Assembly: GCF_001999945.1 (NCBI RefSeq)
Contig: NZ_CP019650.1
Location: 1,426,001 to 1,490,000 of the forward strand
Length of the DNA stretch: 64,000 nucleotides
From: Microbulbifer agarilyticus
GTDB taxonomy: Bacteria; Pseudomonadota; Gammaproteobacteria; Pseudomonadales; Cellvibrionaceae
Direction: 5' to 3'
Positions 21,388-31,245 of the stretch are shown here, piece by piece; positions within the stretch are counted from its first letter, which is position 1, and each line of letters opens with the position of its first letter. The notes under the pieces were generated by a model. It was not told where the DNA came from. It searched no databases and saw only the letters and a list, made by a program, of their open reading frames with translations. A program made the translations under genes and the position numbers.

Positions 21388-23331
21388 ATGTTCATTCGTA
21401 AAAGCTTCTTGTGCGGGTTTCTCGCATTACCGGCGCTGGGCATAGTTGGATTTGCCGGTTGCAATGCCGGCTCTCCTGATACAGGAGTAGGCATTCATGC
21501 AGGCCCGGTGCATTTTTCGCCGGTGAGTACGGGTTTCTTCAAGCAGCAAAAGAATCTGCGTAAGTGGGGTGCGCCGACTGTCGCGGACCTTGACCAGGAT
21601 GGCTGGCCAGATGTGTTGTTGAATGAACACGGTTTCGGGGTACGTGTTATCTGGAATAACGCCGGTACTTATAGTGATGCGCAGGATCTCCTGATGGGTG
21701 ATTCTCACGGGACTAGTGTTGCCGACTTCGATCGGGATGGGTTGTTGGAAGTGATCGTCGCCCGTGGTGGTGGCTCGGGGAAAAACGCGCGTAATTCCAT
21801 CATCTATCGAGTGGGCAAAGACCGTACTTTTACTCGGATCGAGGACTTCCCAGAACCACTGTTAAAAATGCGCGGGCGCACCGTACAGTTTGCGGATTTG
21901 GATCATGACGGCACTGCAGACCTTTTAAACTTCGCGTTTCCTTCACTGGGTACCCGTGGTGACAGCGAAAATTATTTATACCGCAATGCCGGAGACGGCA
22001 CCCTGGCATTGGCAGGGCGGTTGCAGGCGAAAGTGCGTGGTGATGGCCAGAGAACTCTGATTACCGATATTGATCAAGATGGGCGGCAGGACCTCTTACT
22101 CTATGGTCATGGCCCGATTTCTTTGCACCGTGGAAATGGTGATTTCCAGTTCTCTGAGGTTACAGCGCAGCGGCTGCCTGAGGCTTATACACATGTCACA
22201 AGCGCACTAGAACTGGATTTCGACAATGATGGGGATTTCGATATTGTACTGAGCCGCGCCCATGGGTTTGAAAGCGGCGATACTTTTTATGATGCAGAAA
22301 CACAAGTCTTCGGCTTTTACGCTCGCCGTGGAGGGTTTGCATTCGACCTGGAGTCCGGTGACCTATTGCAGCTGGTAAATTACCAAAGCCCCTGGCCGCA
22401 CAAGCAGCTCTATCTGGGAGAATCGGCGTACAAGTTACCGCTTCCAGGGGAAACCCACAGTGGCAAAACTTTGAACTTGGTGAATAGCGATTCCCTCGGT
22501 TGGCCAGATATGCGCGAGCGCCAGGGGTTGCATGCTGGCTATATCGGAAATCGAACCTGGCGGATTGGTGGCGACATCTGGTCGCCAACATCCGGCGTCG
22601 TGAAGGGCATTACTAAAAAACCAGGGCTCGGTGACGCGACTTCCAAAGAGCCACCTGCAAATGTATTGTTGGAAAATCGCGATGGCGTTTTTGTGGATGT
22701 CTCTGCAGAAAAGGGACTTGGGGCGGGGTTAAACAGTACCGGAGTAGTCGTGGCTGATTTCGATAACGACGGCTACCAGGATTTGGTTTTCATCCAGAGA
22801 GGTAATTTGATCTCAGCCATACACGGCGAAGTATTTTTAAACCAGGGAGGCGAGCGGTTTGCACGTGCGGAATCCCACAACGTTGCTTCCGGGGATTTGG
22901 GTGCCTGGGGTTTGGGTGGCATAGCGCTGGATTTCAACAAGGACGGTAAACAGGATGTGCTGTTTGGCAACGAGCGGGGCAAGTGGCATTTGCATGAAAA
23001 TGCCACGGACAATGGCAACCGCTCACTGACGATTGATGTGGCAGGCCCTGTTTTAGGTGATGTTTCAAGTGATGTTTCAGGCGGCACTGTTTTGGATGGA
23101 CTGGTAAAAGTGACAGCGTGTGGCAATCGCCAAATACGCCGTGTCGGGGAAAGCGGGGCAGGGTATGAGCGGGGTTTTAACCGCTATCTGCATTTTGGCC
23201 TGGGTGACTGTGTAGGCCCGGTACAGGTAGATGCTTCCTGGACCAATGGAAGGGGGAATTCACGGGTGATAGACGGTGAAAATTTACAAGGGAACTTCAC
23301 TTACGTTTTACAAGAGCAATCCGCAAACTAG
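21388..23331 (+). CDS. FG-GAP/VCBS repeat lipoprotein with C-terminal UnbV/ASPIC-like domain
   Basis: A 647-residue predicted lipoprotein (lipobox FAGC). Several Ca-binding-type blades of the FG-GAP/VCBS propeller are visible as D-x-D-x-D-G repeats, for example DLDQDGWPDV, DFDRDGLLEV, DLDHDGTADL, DIDQDGRQDL, DFDNDGYQDL and DFNKDGKQDV. The C-terminal 100 residues resemble the ASPIC/UnbV domain (YLHFGLGDCVGPVQVDASW). Such proteins are common beside carbohydrate loci, but no activity is established; substrate binding or surface scaffolding is a guess. It follows the sulfatases and converges on the second molybdenum hydroxylase module. Confidence 0.8.
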   Translation: MFIRKSFLCGFLALPALGIVGFAGCNAGSPDTGVGIHAGPVHFSPVSTGFFKQQKNLRKWGAPTVADLDQDGWPDVLLNEHGFGVRVIWNNAGTYSDAQDLLMGDSHGTSVADFDRDGLLEVIVARGGGSGKNARNSIIYRVGKDRTFTRIEDFPEPLLKMRGRTVQFADLDHDGTADLLNFAFPSLGTRGDSENYLYRNAGDGTLALAGRLQAKVRGDGQRTLITDIDQDGRQDLLLYGHGPISLHRGNGDFQFSEVTAQRLPEAYTHVTSALELDFDNDGDFDIVLSRAHGFESGDTFYDAETQVFGFYARRGGFAFDLESGDLLQLVNYQSPWPHKQLYLGESAYKLPLPGETHSGKTLNLVNSDSLGWPDMRERQGLHAGYIGNRTWRIGGDIWSPTSGVVKGITKKPGLGDATSKEPPANVLLENRDGVFVDVSAEKGLGAGLNSTGVVVADFDNDGYQDLVFIQRGNLISAIHGEVFLNQGGERFARAESHNVASGDLGAWGLGGIALDFNKDGKQDVLFGNERGKWHLHENATDNGNRSLTIDVAGPVLGDVSSDVSGGTVLDGLVKVTACGNRQIRRVGESGAGYERGFNRYLHFGLGDCVGPVQVDASWTNGRGNSRVIDGENLQGNFTYVLQEQSAN

Positions 23332-23352
23332 TTGTTTTGCCTGTGTGTAGTT

Positions 23353-23378
23353 CCTGCGGCAGCGAATGCTGCCGCAGG
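23353..23378. terminator. Hairpin between convergent genes, terminator-like
   Basis: A perfect inverted repeat CCTGCGGCAGC / GCTGCCGCAGG with a four-base loop lies between two convergent stop codons. No T-tract follows, so its strength as a terminator is uncertain. Confidence 0.45.
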
Positions 23379-23386
23379 GTGCTTAC

Positions 23387-25672
23387 TTAAGCCAGCTGCA
23401 AGTGCTTGTTTACCGGCAGGTCGCGGATACGCTCACCACAAGCGGCAAAAATGGCATTGGTAATACTGGGCGCAACCGGCGGTACCCCGGGTTCACCCAC
23501 ACCCGCAGGTGCGTGCTCGGTACCCATTAAGGTCACGCTCATCTTGGGGCTCTGCTGCATGCGCAGCAAGGGGTAGTCATGGAAGTTGCTGTTGGTTACC
23601 GCACCCTTCTCCATGTTAATCCCGCCCATCAGGGCCAGGCTCAAGCCAAAGATCATGGAACCCTCCATCTGTGATTCCACTCGATCCGGGTTCACCGCCA
23701 AGCCTACGTCCGCAACACAGTGCATTTCCTTGATTGCGACCCGGCCATTTTCCACCGCTACTTTGGTGGCAATGCCCACGTAGGATAGGAAGCTGCGGTG
23801 CACGGCAATACCCCAGCCTTCCCCCGCTTTTTGTACGTGGTCACCTTTTTGCGAGAGGTCTGCTTTCGCGGCGGTGGCTGCCAGTACCTGCTTCAGGCGC
23901 GCGGTATCCAGTGGGAAATCTTTCAGGCTGGCCCCGTGGTTGCCGTACTCGAAGTCACCCTGATTCGGGTCGATGTGCCGGTCCTCACCAATCAACTCCA
24001 GCAGGAATTCATCCGGCTTGCGATTCCGCAGGTGTGCCAGCTCATCGGCGAAACTGCACACAGCAAAGGCATTCTGGATATTGGACACGGAACGCAGCCA
24101 TCCGATACGTGCTTCATATTCTGCGGGCGCGGTTTCACATTGGCGGTGGGGAATATCAAAAGGTATGTCGGCAAAGCCGAGGCTGAGTTCACCGTTGCTC
24201 GGGTGCTCTACGCCATTCGCAAAGGTGCCGCTAATGGTTGGGAAGGCGGTACGCTGCTGCCAGCCAGTTACCTGGCCATCGTCATCCATGGCTGCCTCAA
24301 AATGCGATGCAGCGGCCGCGTGGAAGTAATCGTGGCGAATATCGTCTTCACGGCTCCAAACGACTTTTACCGGGCGCTGCATTTTCTTTGCCAGCAGTGC
24401 GGCTTCAACCGCGAAGTCCGGTTTGGATTTACGGCCGAAGCCACCCCCCAGCAGTGTCACATTGACTTTTATCTGCTCGGGAGTGAGGCCGAGCGCATTG
24501 GCGACATGTTGCTGTGTGGCTTGGGGTACCTGTACACAGGCCCAGATTTCACAGTGATCGTCTTTCACTACCGCGGTGGCACTCGGTGGTTCCATGCTCG
24601 CGTGTGCGAGATAGGGGACCGAATAGGTTGCACTGTGCTTGTTGGCTGCACTGGCAAGGCTGGAAGCGACATCACCGTATTTGGTAACCACTTTACCGGG
24701 CTGCTGTACACGCTGCTTCAGTGTTTCGATAAAAGGCGCGCTGTCGTGGCTAGCGTGGCTGGTGTCGGTCCACTGGATGTCGAGTGCCTTGCGGGCTTTC
24801 ATGGCCGCCCAGGTGTTGGTAGCAAGTACCGCAACACCGGCGAGGGGGTGGAATAGGGGCGGCTCAATACCACCATCCATATTTTCGATTGCCACCACAC
24901 CGGAAATTTTGCGGGCAGCACTATCGTCCACCGAGGCCACTTTGGACCCAAGCACGGGGGCGCGCTCAATACTGGCAATCAGCATGTCTTCCAGAATGAC
25001 ATCCTGGCCAAAAACACCTTTGCCTTGCACGATTGCTGGCGTGTCGTAGGTGGCGACGGGCTTGCCAATATAGTTGAAGTTTGCCGGCGTCTTCAGGACG
25101 AGGGTGTCTTCTGCCGGTACTTTTTGGGTCGCAGCGAGTTCGGCCAGTTCGCCGAAGCTCGCAGAGCGGCTACTGGCTGAGTGGTGTACGCGGTGCTTGC
25201 GTGCCTGACATTCGCTCGCGGGCACCGACCATAACTGCGCAGCGGCTTGTTCCAGCATGGTGCGGGCACTGGCGCCCATGGTACGCATGGTGGTGTAAAA
25301 ATTACGAATACTGCGCGAGCCGTCGGTATTCTGGTTGCCGTAACGCTTGTCGCCGAGACCCTGTACTACTTCCACCAGATCCCAGTCGGCTTCCAGTTCG
25401 TCGGCGACCACTTGTGGCAGGCCGGTGCGGATGCCCTGGCCCATTTCCGAGCGGTGACACACGATAGAAACGGTATTGTCTTTGGCGATACTGACAAACA
25501 GGTTTAATGGTGCTGCGGACTTGTCTTTGGCCGCAGTACCGGCAATGTCGGCCCACGCGGGCTGGAAGTTGGGTAGGGTAGCTCCGAGAATCAGGCCGGA
25601 GCTGCTTACACCAGCGAGCTTGAGGAAGCGGCGGCGGTCTACGAGTGAAATTGCGTTTGTGTTATCCGTCAT
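23387..25672 (-). CDS. Tat-exported molybdopterin aldehyde oxidoreductase large subunit (copy 2)
   Basis: A 761-residue paralogue of the 13983-16253 protein, alike along its whole length. It has a twin-arginine signal (DRRRFLKLAG), the same [17 protein letters not shown] molybdenum-site segment and catalytic E727 in GVGEPGVPP. It is predicted to be a periplasmic aldehyde- or heterocycle-oxidising enzyme using cytosine-dinucleotide molybdopterin. The start at 25672 lies one base after the [2Fe-2S] stop with GGAGG upstream; the frame runs on to 25765 but that extension overlaps the previous gene. This module is complete (xdhC, mocA, [2Fe-2S], catalytic), so it may also supply MocA for copy 1. 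Confidence 0.9.
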   Translation of the reverse strand: MTDNTNAISLVDRRRFLKLAGVSSSGLILGATLPNFQPAWADIAGTAAKDKSAAPLNLFVSIAKDNTVSIVCHRSEMGQGIRTGLPQVVADELEADWDLVEVVQGLGDKRYGNQNTDGSRSIRNFYTTMRTMGASARTMLEQAAAQLWSVPASECQARKHRVHHSASSRSASFGELAELAATQKVPAEDTLVLKTPANFNYIGKPVATYDTPAIVQGKGVFGQDVILEDMLIASIERAPVLGSKVASVDDSAARKISGVVAIENMDGGIEPPLFHPLAGVAVLATNTWAAMKARKALDIQWTDTSHASHDSAPFIETLKQRVQQPGKVVTKYGDVASSLASAANKHSATYSVPYLAHASMEPPSATAVVKDDHCEIWACVQVPQATQQHVANALGLTPEQIKVNVTLLGGGFGRKSKPDFAVEAALLAKKMQRPVKVVWSREDDIRHDYFHAAAASHFEAAMDDDGQVTGWQQRTAFPTISGTFANGVEHPSNGELSLGFADIPFDIPHRQCETAPAEYEARIGWLRSVSNIQNAFAVCSFADELAHLRNRKPDEFLLELIGEDRHIDPNQGDFEYGNHGASLKDFPLDTARLKQVLAATAAKADLSQKGDHVQKAGEGWGIAVHRSFLSYVGIATKVAVENGRVAIKEMHCVADVGLAVNPDRVESQMEGSMIFGLSLALMGGINMEKGAVTNSNFHDYPLLRMQQSPKMSVTLMGTEHAPAGVGEPGVPPVAPSITNAIFAACGERIRDLPVNKHLQLA

Positions 25673-25673
25673 T

Positions 25674-26159
25674 TTATTCGCCTCCTTGCTTTTCTTGTTG
25701 CTCGCTGGCGTTGTAATACTGCACAGCATCCTGAATAGCCGCTTTGATGCGCGGGTAGGTGCCACAGCGGCACAGGTTGCCGCTCATTGCGCTATCAATT
25801 TCTTTCTCTGAGGGCGTTGGGTTATTGGCCAGCAGGGCGGCAGCTGACATTAACTGGCCGCTCTGACAGTAACCGCACTGAGGCACGTTGTGCTTGACCC
25901 ACGCCTGCTGTAACGGATGGTCGCCCGTATCACTGAGCCCCTCGATGGTAGTGATCTTTGCGCCCTTGGCGGCGGCAATTGGGGTCAGGCAGGCGCGCGC
26001 AGGGTTGCCATTGATGTGGATGGTGCATGCACCGCACAGGCCGGCACCACAACCAAACTTGGTACCTGTCATTTTCAGTTCGTCGCGCAGTGCCCACAGC
26101 AGTGGAGTATCATCGTCCACATCGACCTTATGAACCTTGCCATTGATGGTCAGTTCCAT
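25674..26159 (-). CDS. [2Fe-2S] subunit of molybdenum hydroxylase (copy 2)
   Basis: A 161-residue iron-sulfur subunit with the same two cluster motifs as copy 1 ([30 protein letters not shown]) and no signal peptide. It begins inside the last codons of mocA and ends one base before the catalytic gene, so translation is coupled. The short tail [14 protein letters not shown] differs from copy 1. It relays electrons from the molybdenum centre to an acceptor not coded in this module. Confidence 0.92.
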   Translation of the reverse strand: MELTINGKVHKVDVDDDTPLLWALRDELKMTGTKFGCGAGLCGACTIHINGNPARACLTPIAAAKGAKITTIEGLSDTGDHPLQQAWVKHNVPQCGYCQSGQLMSAAALLANNPTPSEKEIDSAMSGNLCRCGTYPRIKAAIQDAVQYYNASEQQEKQGGE

Positions 26160-26818
26160 ACTGCTTCTCCATTTGTGTAATCGTTATTTGTGTGTTGTGC
26201 GCGCTGCCAATTCTGCCAGTCTTGTGGCGTATCAATATCGATGGCGGCGCTGGCCATGGGAATCATTTTCCCGGCGTATTTGTTGAGTAACGCTTTAGCC
26301 CCTTTGTCACCGTTCAGGCGCAGCAGCTGTGGAAATAGCATGCGCGGAAATATCGCGGGCACTCCCGGCGCGCCACGGTAATGGGCGCAGGTGAGTTCTT
26401 GTAGCTCAGACCAGTGTTGGCAAAGCGCTTGGATTTCTTCTGCTCTGACCGCCACCTGGTCTCCCAACAGTAACAAAACCGCCTCGATGTCTTCGGGCAG
26501 CTGGCCAATGGCAAACGCAATACTGTTTCCCAGGCCCTGCTGCCAGTTGGGATTCAAGTGCAGGCCAAAGTCCGGATGCGCCAGTTGAATTTCCTGGTGC
26601 CAAGCTCCGGTAACGATCAAGGGGGCTTGCAGGCCGGCACTCCGCACGGATTCTACACGCTGTTGCAGTACGGTCTTACCGTCCTGCTGGATCAGGTGTT
26701 TACAGGTTCCAAAACGGCTGGCTGCACCCGCGGCGAGTATGACCGTTGCCAATTTTTCTGTCCGCAGCTTTTCTGGACGGAGCTTTTCAGCCAGAAGTTT
26801 GTCAGAAGTACGCTTCAC
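26150..26818 (-). CDS. mocA: Molybdenum cofactor cytidylyltransferase (MocA-like)
   Basis: A 222-residue nucleotidyltransferase that attaches CMP to molybdopterin, giving the cofactor used by xanthine oxidase-family enzymes of this type. The nucleotide-binding [14 protein letters not shown] segment and a [10 protein letters not shown] metal site are visible. The N-terminus carries a short lysine/glutamate-rich repeat ([14 protein letters not shown]) before the domain, so the true start could be slightly downstream. It overlaps xdhC by 4 bases and the [2Fe-2S] gene by 10. A decayed copy lies in the sister module at 16743-16898. Confidence 0.88.
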   Translation of the reverse strand: MKRTSDKLLAEKLRPEKLRTEKLATVILAAGAASRFGTCKHLIQQDGKTVLQQRVESVRSAGLQAPLIVTGAWHQEIQLAHPDFGLHLNPNWQQGLGNSIAFAIGQLPEDIEAVLLLLGDQVAVRAEEIQALCQHWSELQELTCAHYRGAPGVPAIFPRMLFPQLLRLNGDKGAKALLNKYAGKMIPMASAAIDIDTPQDWQNWQRAQHTNNDYTNGEAVWN

Positions 26819-27915
26819 GAAGGTACCTGTGATTTGTTGCGCGCGTCACTGCGTGTATCCATTTCTTGCGATGCGCTGGTCAACGTGCGGCCAGATTTTC
26901 CGTGCAATACGCTATGGATCTCGGCACAGGTGGCCAGTGCAATGCTTTCCGGGAGCTCCCCGCCCAGGTCGAGCCCTATCGGAGCGCGTAATACGCCGTT
27001 CACTAGCCGGTTGGTTTCGCTGCTGGACAGGCCGCTGAGTGACAATACCCGGTCTCTTCGACTCGTTGGCCCCAGCAGTCCGAAATATCGAATGGGTCGC
27101 TTGTGAAAAATACGTATCGCCGCGGCATCTATATTGAGGTTGTGGCTCATGGCGACTACGCCATCTACCGAGTCGAGATCCATCAGATCGGCCAGCGCAT
27201 CTGGATGGCAGCGATACGCAATGCAATCCGGGAAGTAGGCGGCGCGGGCGTTGGCCGGGCGCGGGTCGCACAGGCTCACTTTCCAGCCCTGTGCGTTGAA
27301 TTGCTGGGCCATGGGGCGGGCATCAACGCCGCCACCCACAATGAGAATGTGTGGCCTTGGTTGAATTGGTGTGTTCAGCCAGCGTTCGCCGTCGGTTTCG
27401 GTGAGCATGGGGCGTTTCAGGGGAATGCCGGATTCCTGACCGGCGTCGACCAGGGGCCGAAGCTCCGCCTGGCTCTCGCCATTGAGTGCAATCTTCTGGC
27501 GATAGAGCAGCGGCTGGCGCTGCTCAAGTTGCGCCCGCAGTTGGCCCAGGCACAGAAAATTATTTTCTTCGTTAATGGGCTGCAGGAGGATGTCGACTTC
27601 GCCACCGCAGCCAATACCCAACTGAAAGGAAATATCGTCTTCGTCGTTACCGTCATAGCGGATGGTTGTGGCCTTGCCGGTGGCGAGGACCTTGCGCGCG
27701 TGGCGCTGGATATCAGACTCCAGGCATCCGCCGCTCAGCAGCCCAAAATAACGCCCCAGATCGTCGCACAGCATCATTGAGCCGGCCTTGCGGTAGCTGG
27801 AGCCGGCAGTCTTGAAAACGGTGCCCAGAACCCACTGCCGCTCTTCCCGCTGGCTGTACCAGATTTCCAGTAGGGTTGAGAGGTGGTTGGCGGCCCGGAT
27901 GCTTGTGCTCTGCAT
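26815..27915 (-). CDS. xdhC: XdhC-family molybdenum cofactor maturation protein (copy 2)
   Basis: A 366-residue paralogue of the 16871-17965 protein with the same two domains: XdhC_CoxI at the N-terminus (GSSYRKAGSMML, GGCLESD) and a Rossmann domain from HILIVGGGVDARPMAQQF. It is the leading gene of the second module and overlaps mocA by four bases. It is expected to load sulfurated cofactor into the hydroxylase. The C-terminal [18 protein letters not shown] tail is unrelated to that of copy 1, as expected where copy 1 suffered the mocA deletion. Confidence 0.9.
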   Translation of the reverse strand: MQSTSIRAANHLSTLLEIWYSQREERQWVLGTVFKTAGSSYRKAGSMMLCDDLGRYFGLLSGGCLESDIQRHARKVLATGKATTIRYDGNDEDDISFQLGIGCGGEVDILLQPINEENNFLCLGQLRAQLEQRQPLLYRQKIALNGESQAELRPLVDAGQESGIPLKRPMLTETDGERWLNTPIQPRPHILIVGGGVDARPMAQQFNAQGWKVSLCDPRPANARAAYFPDCIAYRCHPDALADLMDLDSVDGVVAMSHNLNIDAAAIRIFHKRPIRYFGLLGPTSRRDRVLSLSGLSSSETNRLVNGVLRAPIGLDLGGELPESIALATCAEIHSVLHGKSGRTLTSASQEMDTRSDARNKSQVPS

Positions 27916-28346
27916 GGTGAAACGAAGTTAGTTGCTTTGTGTGTTTTCTGAACAGTGCGGCAGATGGCGCTGTCCCCATCGGTTTATGACTCTGCACTTT
28001 CTTGATTCAGATTCCGAACATTAACATGTCGGCGGGTTCGTTGAAGAGCCTACCCACTCGGCCTAGCGTATGCAGGGATCCGATCAACGAGGCGTGTTCC
28101 AGTTCGGTATCCCGAAGTGCTACAGCCGTCTTTTGATCATGAAATATTGTATACAATTAACTATTGACATTGTGCGTGGGCGCTCACAGGATAGGCGCGT
28201 GGTTATTGCGCACCCGTACGACTTGGCGAGAACGCAGTGGCCACAAGGAAGGTTCAACTCAATAAAAAATAAGCGCTCGATACTCGGTTGCCTGGGAGCA
28301 GGTGAGGGGTCTGAGCATCGAGCCTCCACATGGAGAGAGAGCACCC
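27916..28346 (+). promoter_or_regulatory. TonB receptor 1 promoter region with ATTGTATACAAT operator (28146-28157)
   Basis: A perfect 12-base palindrome ATTGTATACAAT at 28146-28157 is followed six bases later by a perfect -35-like TTGACA at 28164-28169. The same layout is found before TonB receptor 2. No convincing -10 is seen (GGATAG near 28189-28194 at best). GGAGAGAGA at 28332-28340 is the receptor's ribosome-binding site. Nothing else in this 430-base gap could be supported. Confidence 0.6.
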
Positions 28347-31127
28347 ATGCCTATCAATAGCAAGCGCTTTACCCTGAGCGCCTTGTCTGCTGCCGTGATT
28401 TCCGCAGCATCTGTTGGCGTGCAGGCCCAGGACGCGGCTTCCACCACACTGGAAGAGGTTTCCGTAACCGGTATTCGCCAATCCCTGACCAACGCCATGG
28501 ATATCAAGCGCGATTCCGCCGGTGTGGTAGACGCAATTTCCGCAGAAGATATTGGCAAGTTCCCGGATACCAACCTCGCAGAATCCCTGCAGCGCATTAC
28601 CGGTGTGTCCATTGACCGCAGCAACAACGAAGGTAACAAGGTTACCGTGCGCGGCTTTGGCCCCAACTACAATCTGGTGACCCTGAACGGCCGCCAAATG
28701 CCGAATTCCTCTGCACTGCAATCGGAAGGTATTACCCGTAGTTTCAAGTTTTCAGAGATCTCCGCTGAGAGCGTATCTGGCGTTGAGGTCGTGAAGACCG
28801 GTAAAGCGGATGTTTATTCCGGCGGTATTGGTTCCACCATTAATATCAAGACCGCACGCCCGTTTGACCACGATGGCTTCGTTGCCAGCGCGAGTGTCAA
28901 AGGCGTCATGGATACCAGCGTCGAGAAGGGCGATTCTGTCACCCCTGAATTTTCCAGCATGGTGAGCGGTACCTTCTTTGAGGACAAACTCGGTGTGTTG
29001 TTGACCGTGTCCCATGCTGAGCGCGATAGCCGCAGTGAAGGCGTCGGCACCCAAGCGTGGGTACCCAACTACGGCACCGCGGATACTTCTGCTATTGACC
29101 GCAACAAAAACCCGGAGGGTACCTACTGGGCACCCTGGACCTTTGATGTAGATGTTTCTGACCATCAGCGCGAACGCCAGAACGGTCAGCTGGTAGTGCA
29201 GTTTGCGCCAGTCGAAAACATAACCGCGACTCTGGACTACACCGCTTCCCGTTACGATGAGCAGATCTCGATGAATCGTACCAGCGTGTGGTTCGACACC
29301 TCAGCCGGTGTGACCGACAGCAACGGTACCGTGATCAACCCAAGTGTGCAGAATGATGAGCTGAACTTCTGGGCATGGGACTACCAGTTCGTGACCGACA
29401 ACGACTCGGTAGGTCTCAACGTGGAATGGGAAGCGACAGACTCCCTGAGCTTCGCGTTGGATTTCCACGATTCCACTTCTCACTCGCAGCCTGGCGGCCT
29501 TCCCGCTGAAACCATCGCCAATACCAAAAACCCGGGCAAGATGGTGGATGTGGTTGCCGATTTCTCCAGCAGCAGTGGCCTGCCGGGTATCAGCTTTGAT
29601 GACTCCGATCTCGCCGGTGGCGCATACGCACCACAAAACATCGTATCTGACCTGTTCCAGGAGCGCGGCTACGAGATTGAGAACAGCATCCAGCAGTTTC
29701 AGCTGAGTGGTGCTTGGGAAAACCTCGACGACGGCGCACTGAAGACCATCCGCTTTGGTGTTGCGACCACCGATTACCAAGTGGACGTATTTGAAAGCGG
29801 CTCTTTTGCCTTTGTAAATCTGGGTGACCTCGCGGCTCTGGGTATCGACTTCGAGAACCGTGGCGACTTCGGCGACCAAATGGGCAGCAACAGTGGTTTG
29901 TTCCCATTACTGGCAGACTATGAAGCTTCTGACTTTATCGATGCAGTGAAAGCCAATGGCGATTACTACGAGGCGACGCCGACTTTCGACAAGGTAAGTG
30001 AAGAGACCCTGGCTGCCTTTGTGGCAATGGATTTCGAAACAGAATTCAATGGCTACCCGGTGCGTTTGAACACTGGCCTGCGCTTTGAAGACACCGACGT
30101 ATCGGGTACCTCTATCCAGAACGGTATTGTTGGTCTGAGTTACTGGCACGTGGAAGAGCTGCGCGAAGTCAATGACGATATGCCGAGCGCAGATACGCTC
30201 GACGGTGACTACACTCGCTTCCTGCCCAATGTGGATGCCAGCATTGAGCTGAATGAAGACCTGGTAGCACGTGCTTCTTACAGCCGTACCCTGAGCCGCG
30301 CTGACATCTCGGCGATGTTCCCATCCACCTCACTGGATGTGTCCCGCCCGGGTGGTCCATTTAACGCGTCCCAGGGTAACCCGGGCTTGCTGCCAATCAC
30401 TTCCGACAACTTCGACCTCTCTGTTGAGTACTACTACGCAGAGGGCAGTTATGCTTCTGTCGGCTTCTTCAAGAAGTACGTTGAGAACTTTATCGGTGCA
30501 ACGACTGAAGAGCGTGTGATTTACGATGTTAACGGAAACCCGATTACCGACCCGAGTGCCAACCCGCGTCCGGGCTGCCCCGATTCTACCGGTGCCAATG
30601 CGGCGTGTCTGAACACCGCTGGAGACCCGGTGATTACCTGGAGTGTAGCTACCCCGGGTAACCTGGAAGAGGCAGAGGTTTACGGTTGGGAAGTGGCGGT
30701 ACAGCATATGTTCGGCGACTCCGGATTTGGGGCCATTGCCAACTTCACTCTGGTGGATGGTGATGTGGAGTACGATGTATTCGACAACGAAAACTCCGTG
30801 GCACTGACCGGTATGAGCGATTCTGCCAACCTGATTGGCTTCTACGAAAAAGACGCCTTCCAGGCACGTCTCGCTTACAACTGGCGTGATGACTTCCTGC
30901 TGGATACACGTCAGTCTCAGATCGGCAACCAGCCGGTGTTCACCGAGGCCTACGGCCAGTGGGACCTGAATGCCAGCTATGATGTGACCGAAGATGTATC
31001 TGTTTTCCTGGAAGGCTTGAACCTTACCGAGGAAACCATCCGCCGTCATGGTCGCTTCGCTAATCAGCTGGTGAGCGCACAGCAGTATGGTGCTCGCTAC
31101 AATATCGGCGTTCGCGCGCGTTTCTAA
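28347..31127 (+). CDS. TonB-dependent outer-membrane receptor 1
   Basis: A 926-residue receptor of the large sugar-import class seen in Xanthomonas, Caulobacter and Cellvibrio relatives. A signal peptide (about 1-28, ending VQAQ) is followed by an N-terminal motif EEVSVTGIRQSL, the plug domain (SAEDIGKFPDTNLAESLQRITGVSI, TVRGFGPNYNLVTLNGRQMP) and a long beta-barrel ending in GVRARF with terminal Phe. It probably imports agar-derived oligosaccharides; the ligand is inferred from the neighbours. It is followed by a terminator, a halogenase homologue and sapC, a recurrent set in these bacteria. Confidence 0.92.
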   Translation: MPINSKRFTLSALSAAVISAASVGVQAQDAASTTLEEVSVTGIRQSLTNAMDIKRDSAGVVDAISAEDIGKFPDTNLAESLQRITGVSIDRSNNEGNKVTVRGFGPNYNLVTLNGRQMPNSSALQSEGITRSFKFSEISAESVSGVEVVKTGKADVYSGGIGSTINIKTARPFDHDGFVASASVKGVMDTSVEKGDSVTPEFSSMVSGTFFEDKLGVLLTVSHAERDSRSEGVGTQAWVPNYGTADTSAIDRNKNPEGTYWAPWTFDVDVSDHQRERQNGQLVVQFAPVENITATLDYTASRYDEQISMNRTSVWFDTSAGVTDSNGTVINPSVQNDELNFWAWDYQFVTDNDSVGLNVEWEATDSLSFALDFHDSTSHSQPGGLPAETIANTKNPGKMVDVVADFSSSSGLPGISFDDSDLAGGAYAPQNIVSDLFQERGYEIENSIQQFQLSGAWENLDDGALKTIRFGVATTDYQVDVFESGSFAFVNLGDLAALGIDFENRGDFGDQMGSNSGLFPLLADYEASDFIDAVKANGDYYEATPTFDKVSEETLAAFVAMDFETEFNGYPVRLNTGLRFEDTDVSGTSIQNGIVGLSYWHVEELREVNDDMPSADTLDGDYTRFLPNVDASIELNEDLVARASYSRTLSRADISAMFPSTSLDVSRPGGPFNASQGNPGLLPITSDNFDLSVEYYYAEGSYASVGFFKKYVENFIGATTEERVIYDVNGNPITDPSANPRPGCPDSTGANAACLNTAGDPVITWSVATPGNLEEAEVYGWEVAVQHMFGDSGFGAIANFTLVDGDVEYDVFDNENSVALTGMSDSANLIGFYEKDAFQARLAYNWRDDFLLDTRQSQIGNQPVFTEAYGQWDLNASYDVTEDVSVFLEGLNLTEETIRRHGRFANQLVSAQQYGARYNIGVRARF

Positions 31128-31157
31128 ATGCGCGTTAGTATCGTCAAGTAGTACCAG

Positions 31158-31194
31158 GGAGGGCTGCCACATATGTGGCGGCCCTCCTTGTTTT
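31158..31194 (+). terminator. Intrinsic terminator after TonB receptor 1
   Basis: GGAGGGC/GCCCTCC and an inner GCCACAT/ATGTGGC form a long stem, followed by TTGTTTT. It probably reduces expression of the halogenase gene relative to the receptor. Confidence 0.8.
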
Positions 31195-31245
31195 AAAAAT
31201 TATATTTAGAAGTCTGATTCCAAAATAATAAATTCGAGGCCAGGT

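Noticed and set aside
23798..24856. 352-residue plus-strand open frame
   Set aside because: Antisense shadow of the second molybdenum hydroxylase; a similar shadow occurs opposite the first copy, showing it follows codon bias.
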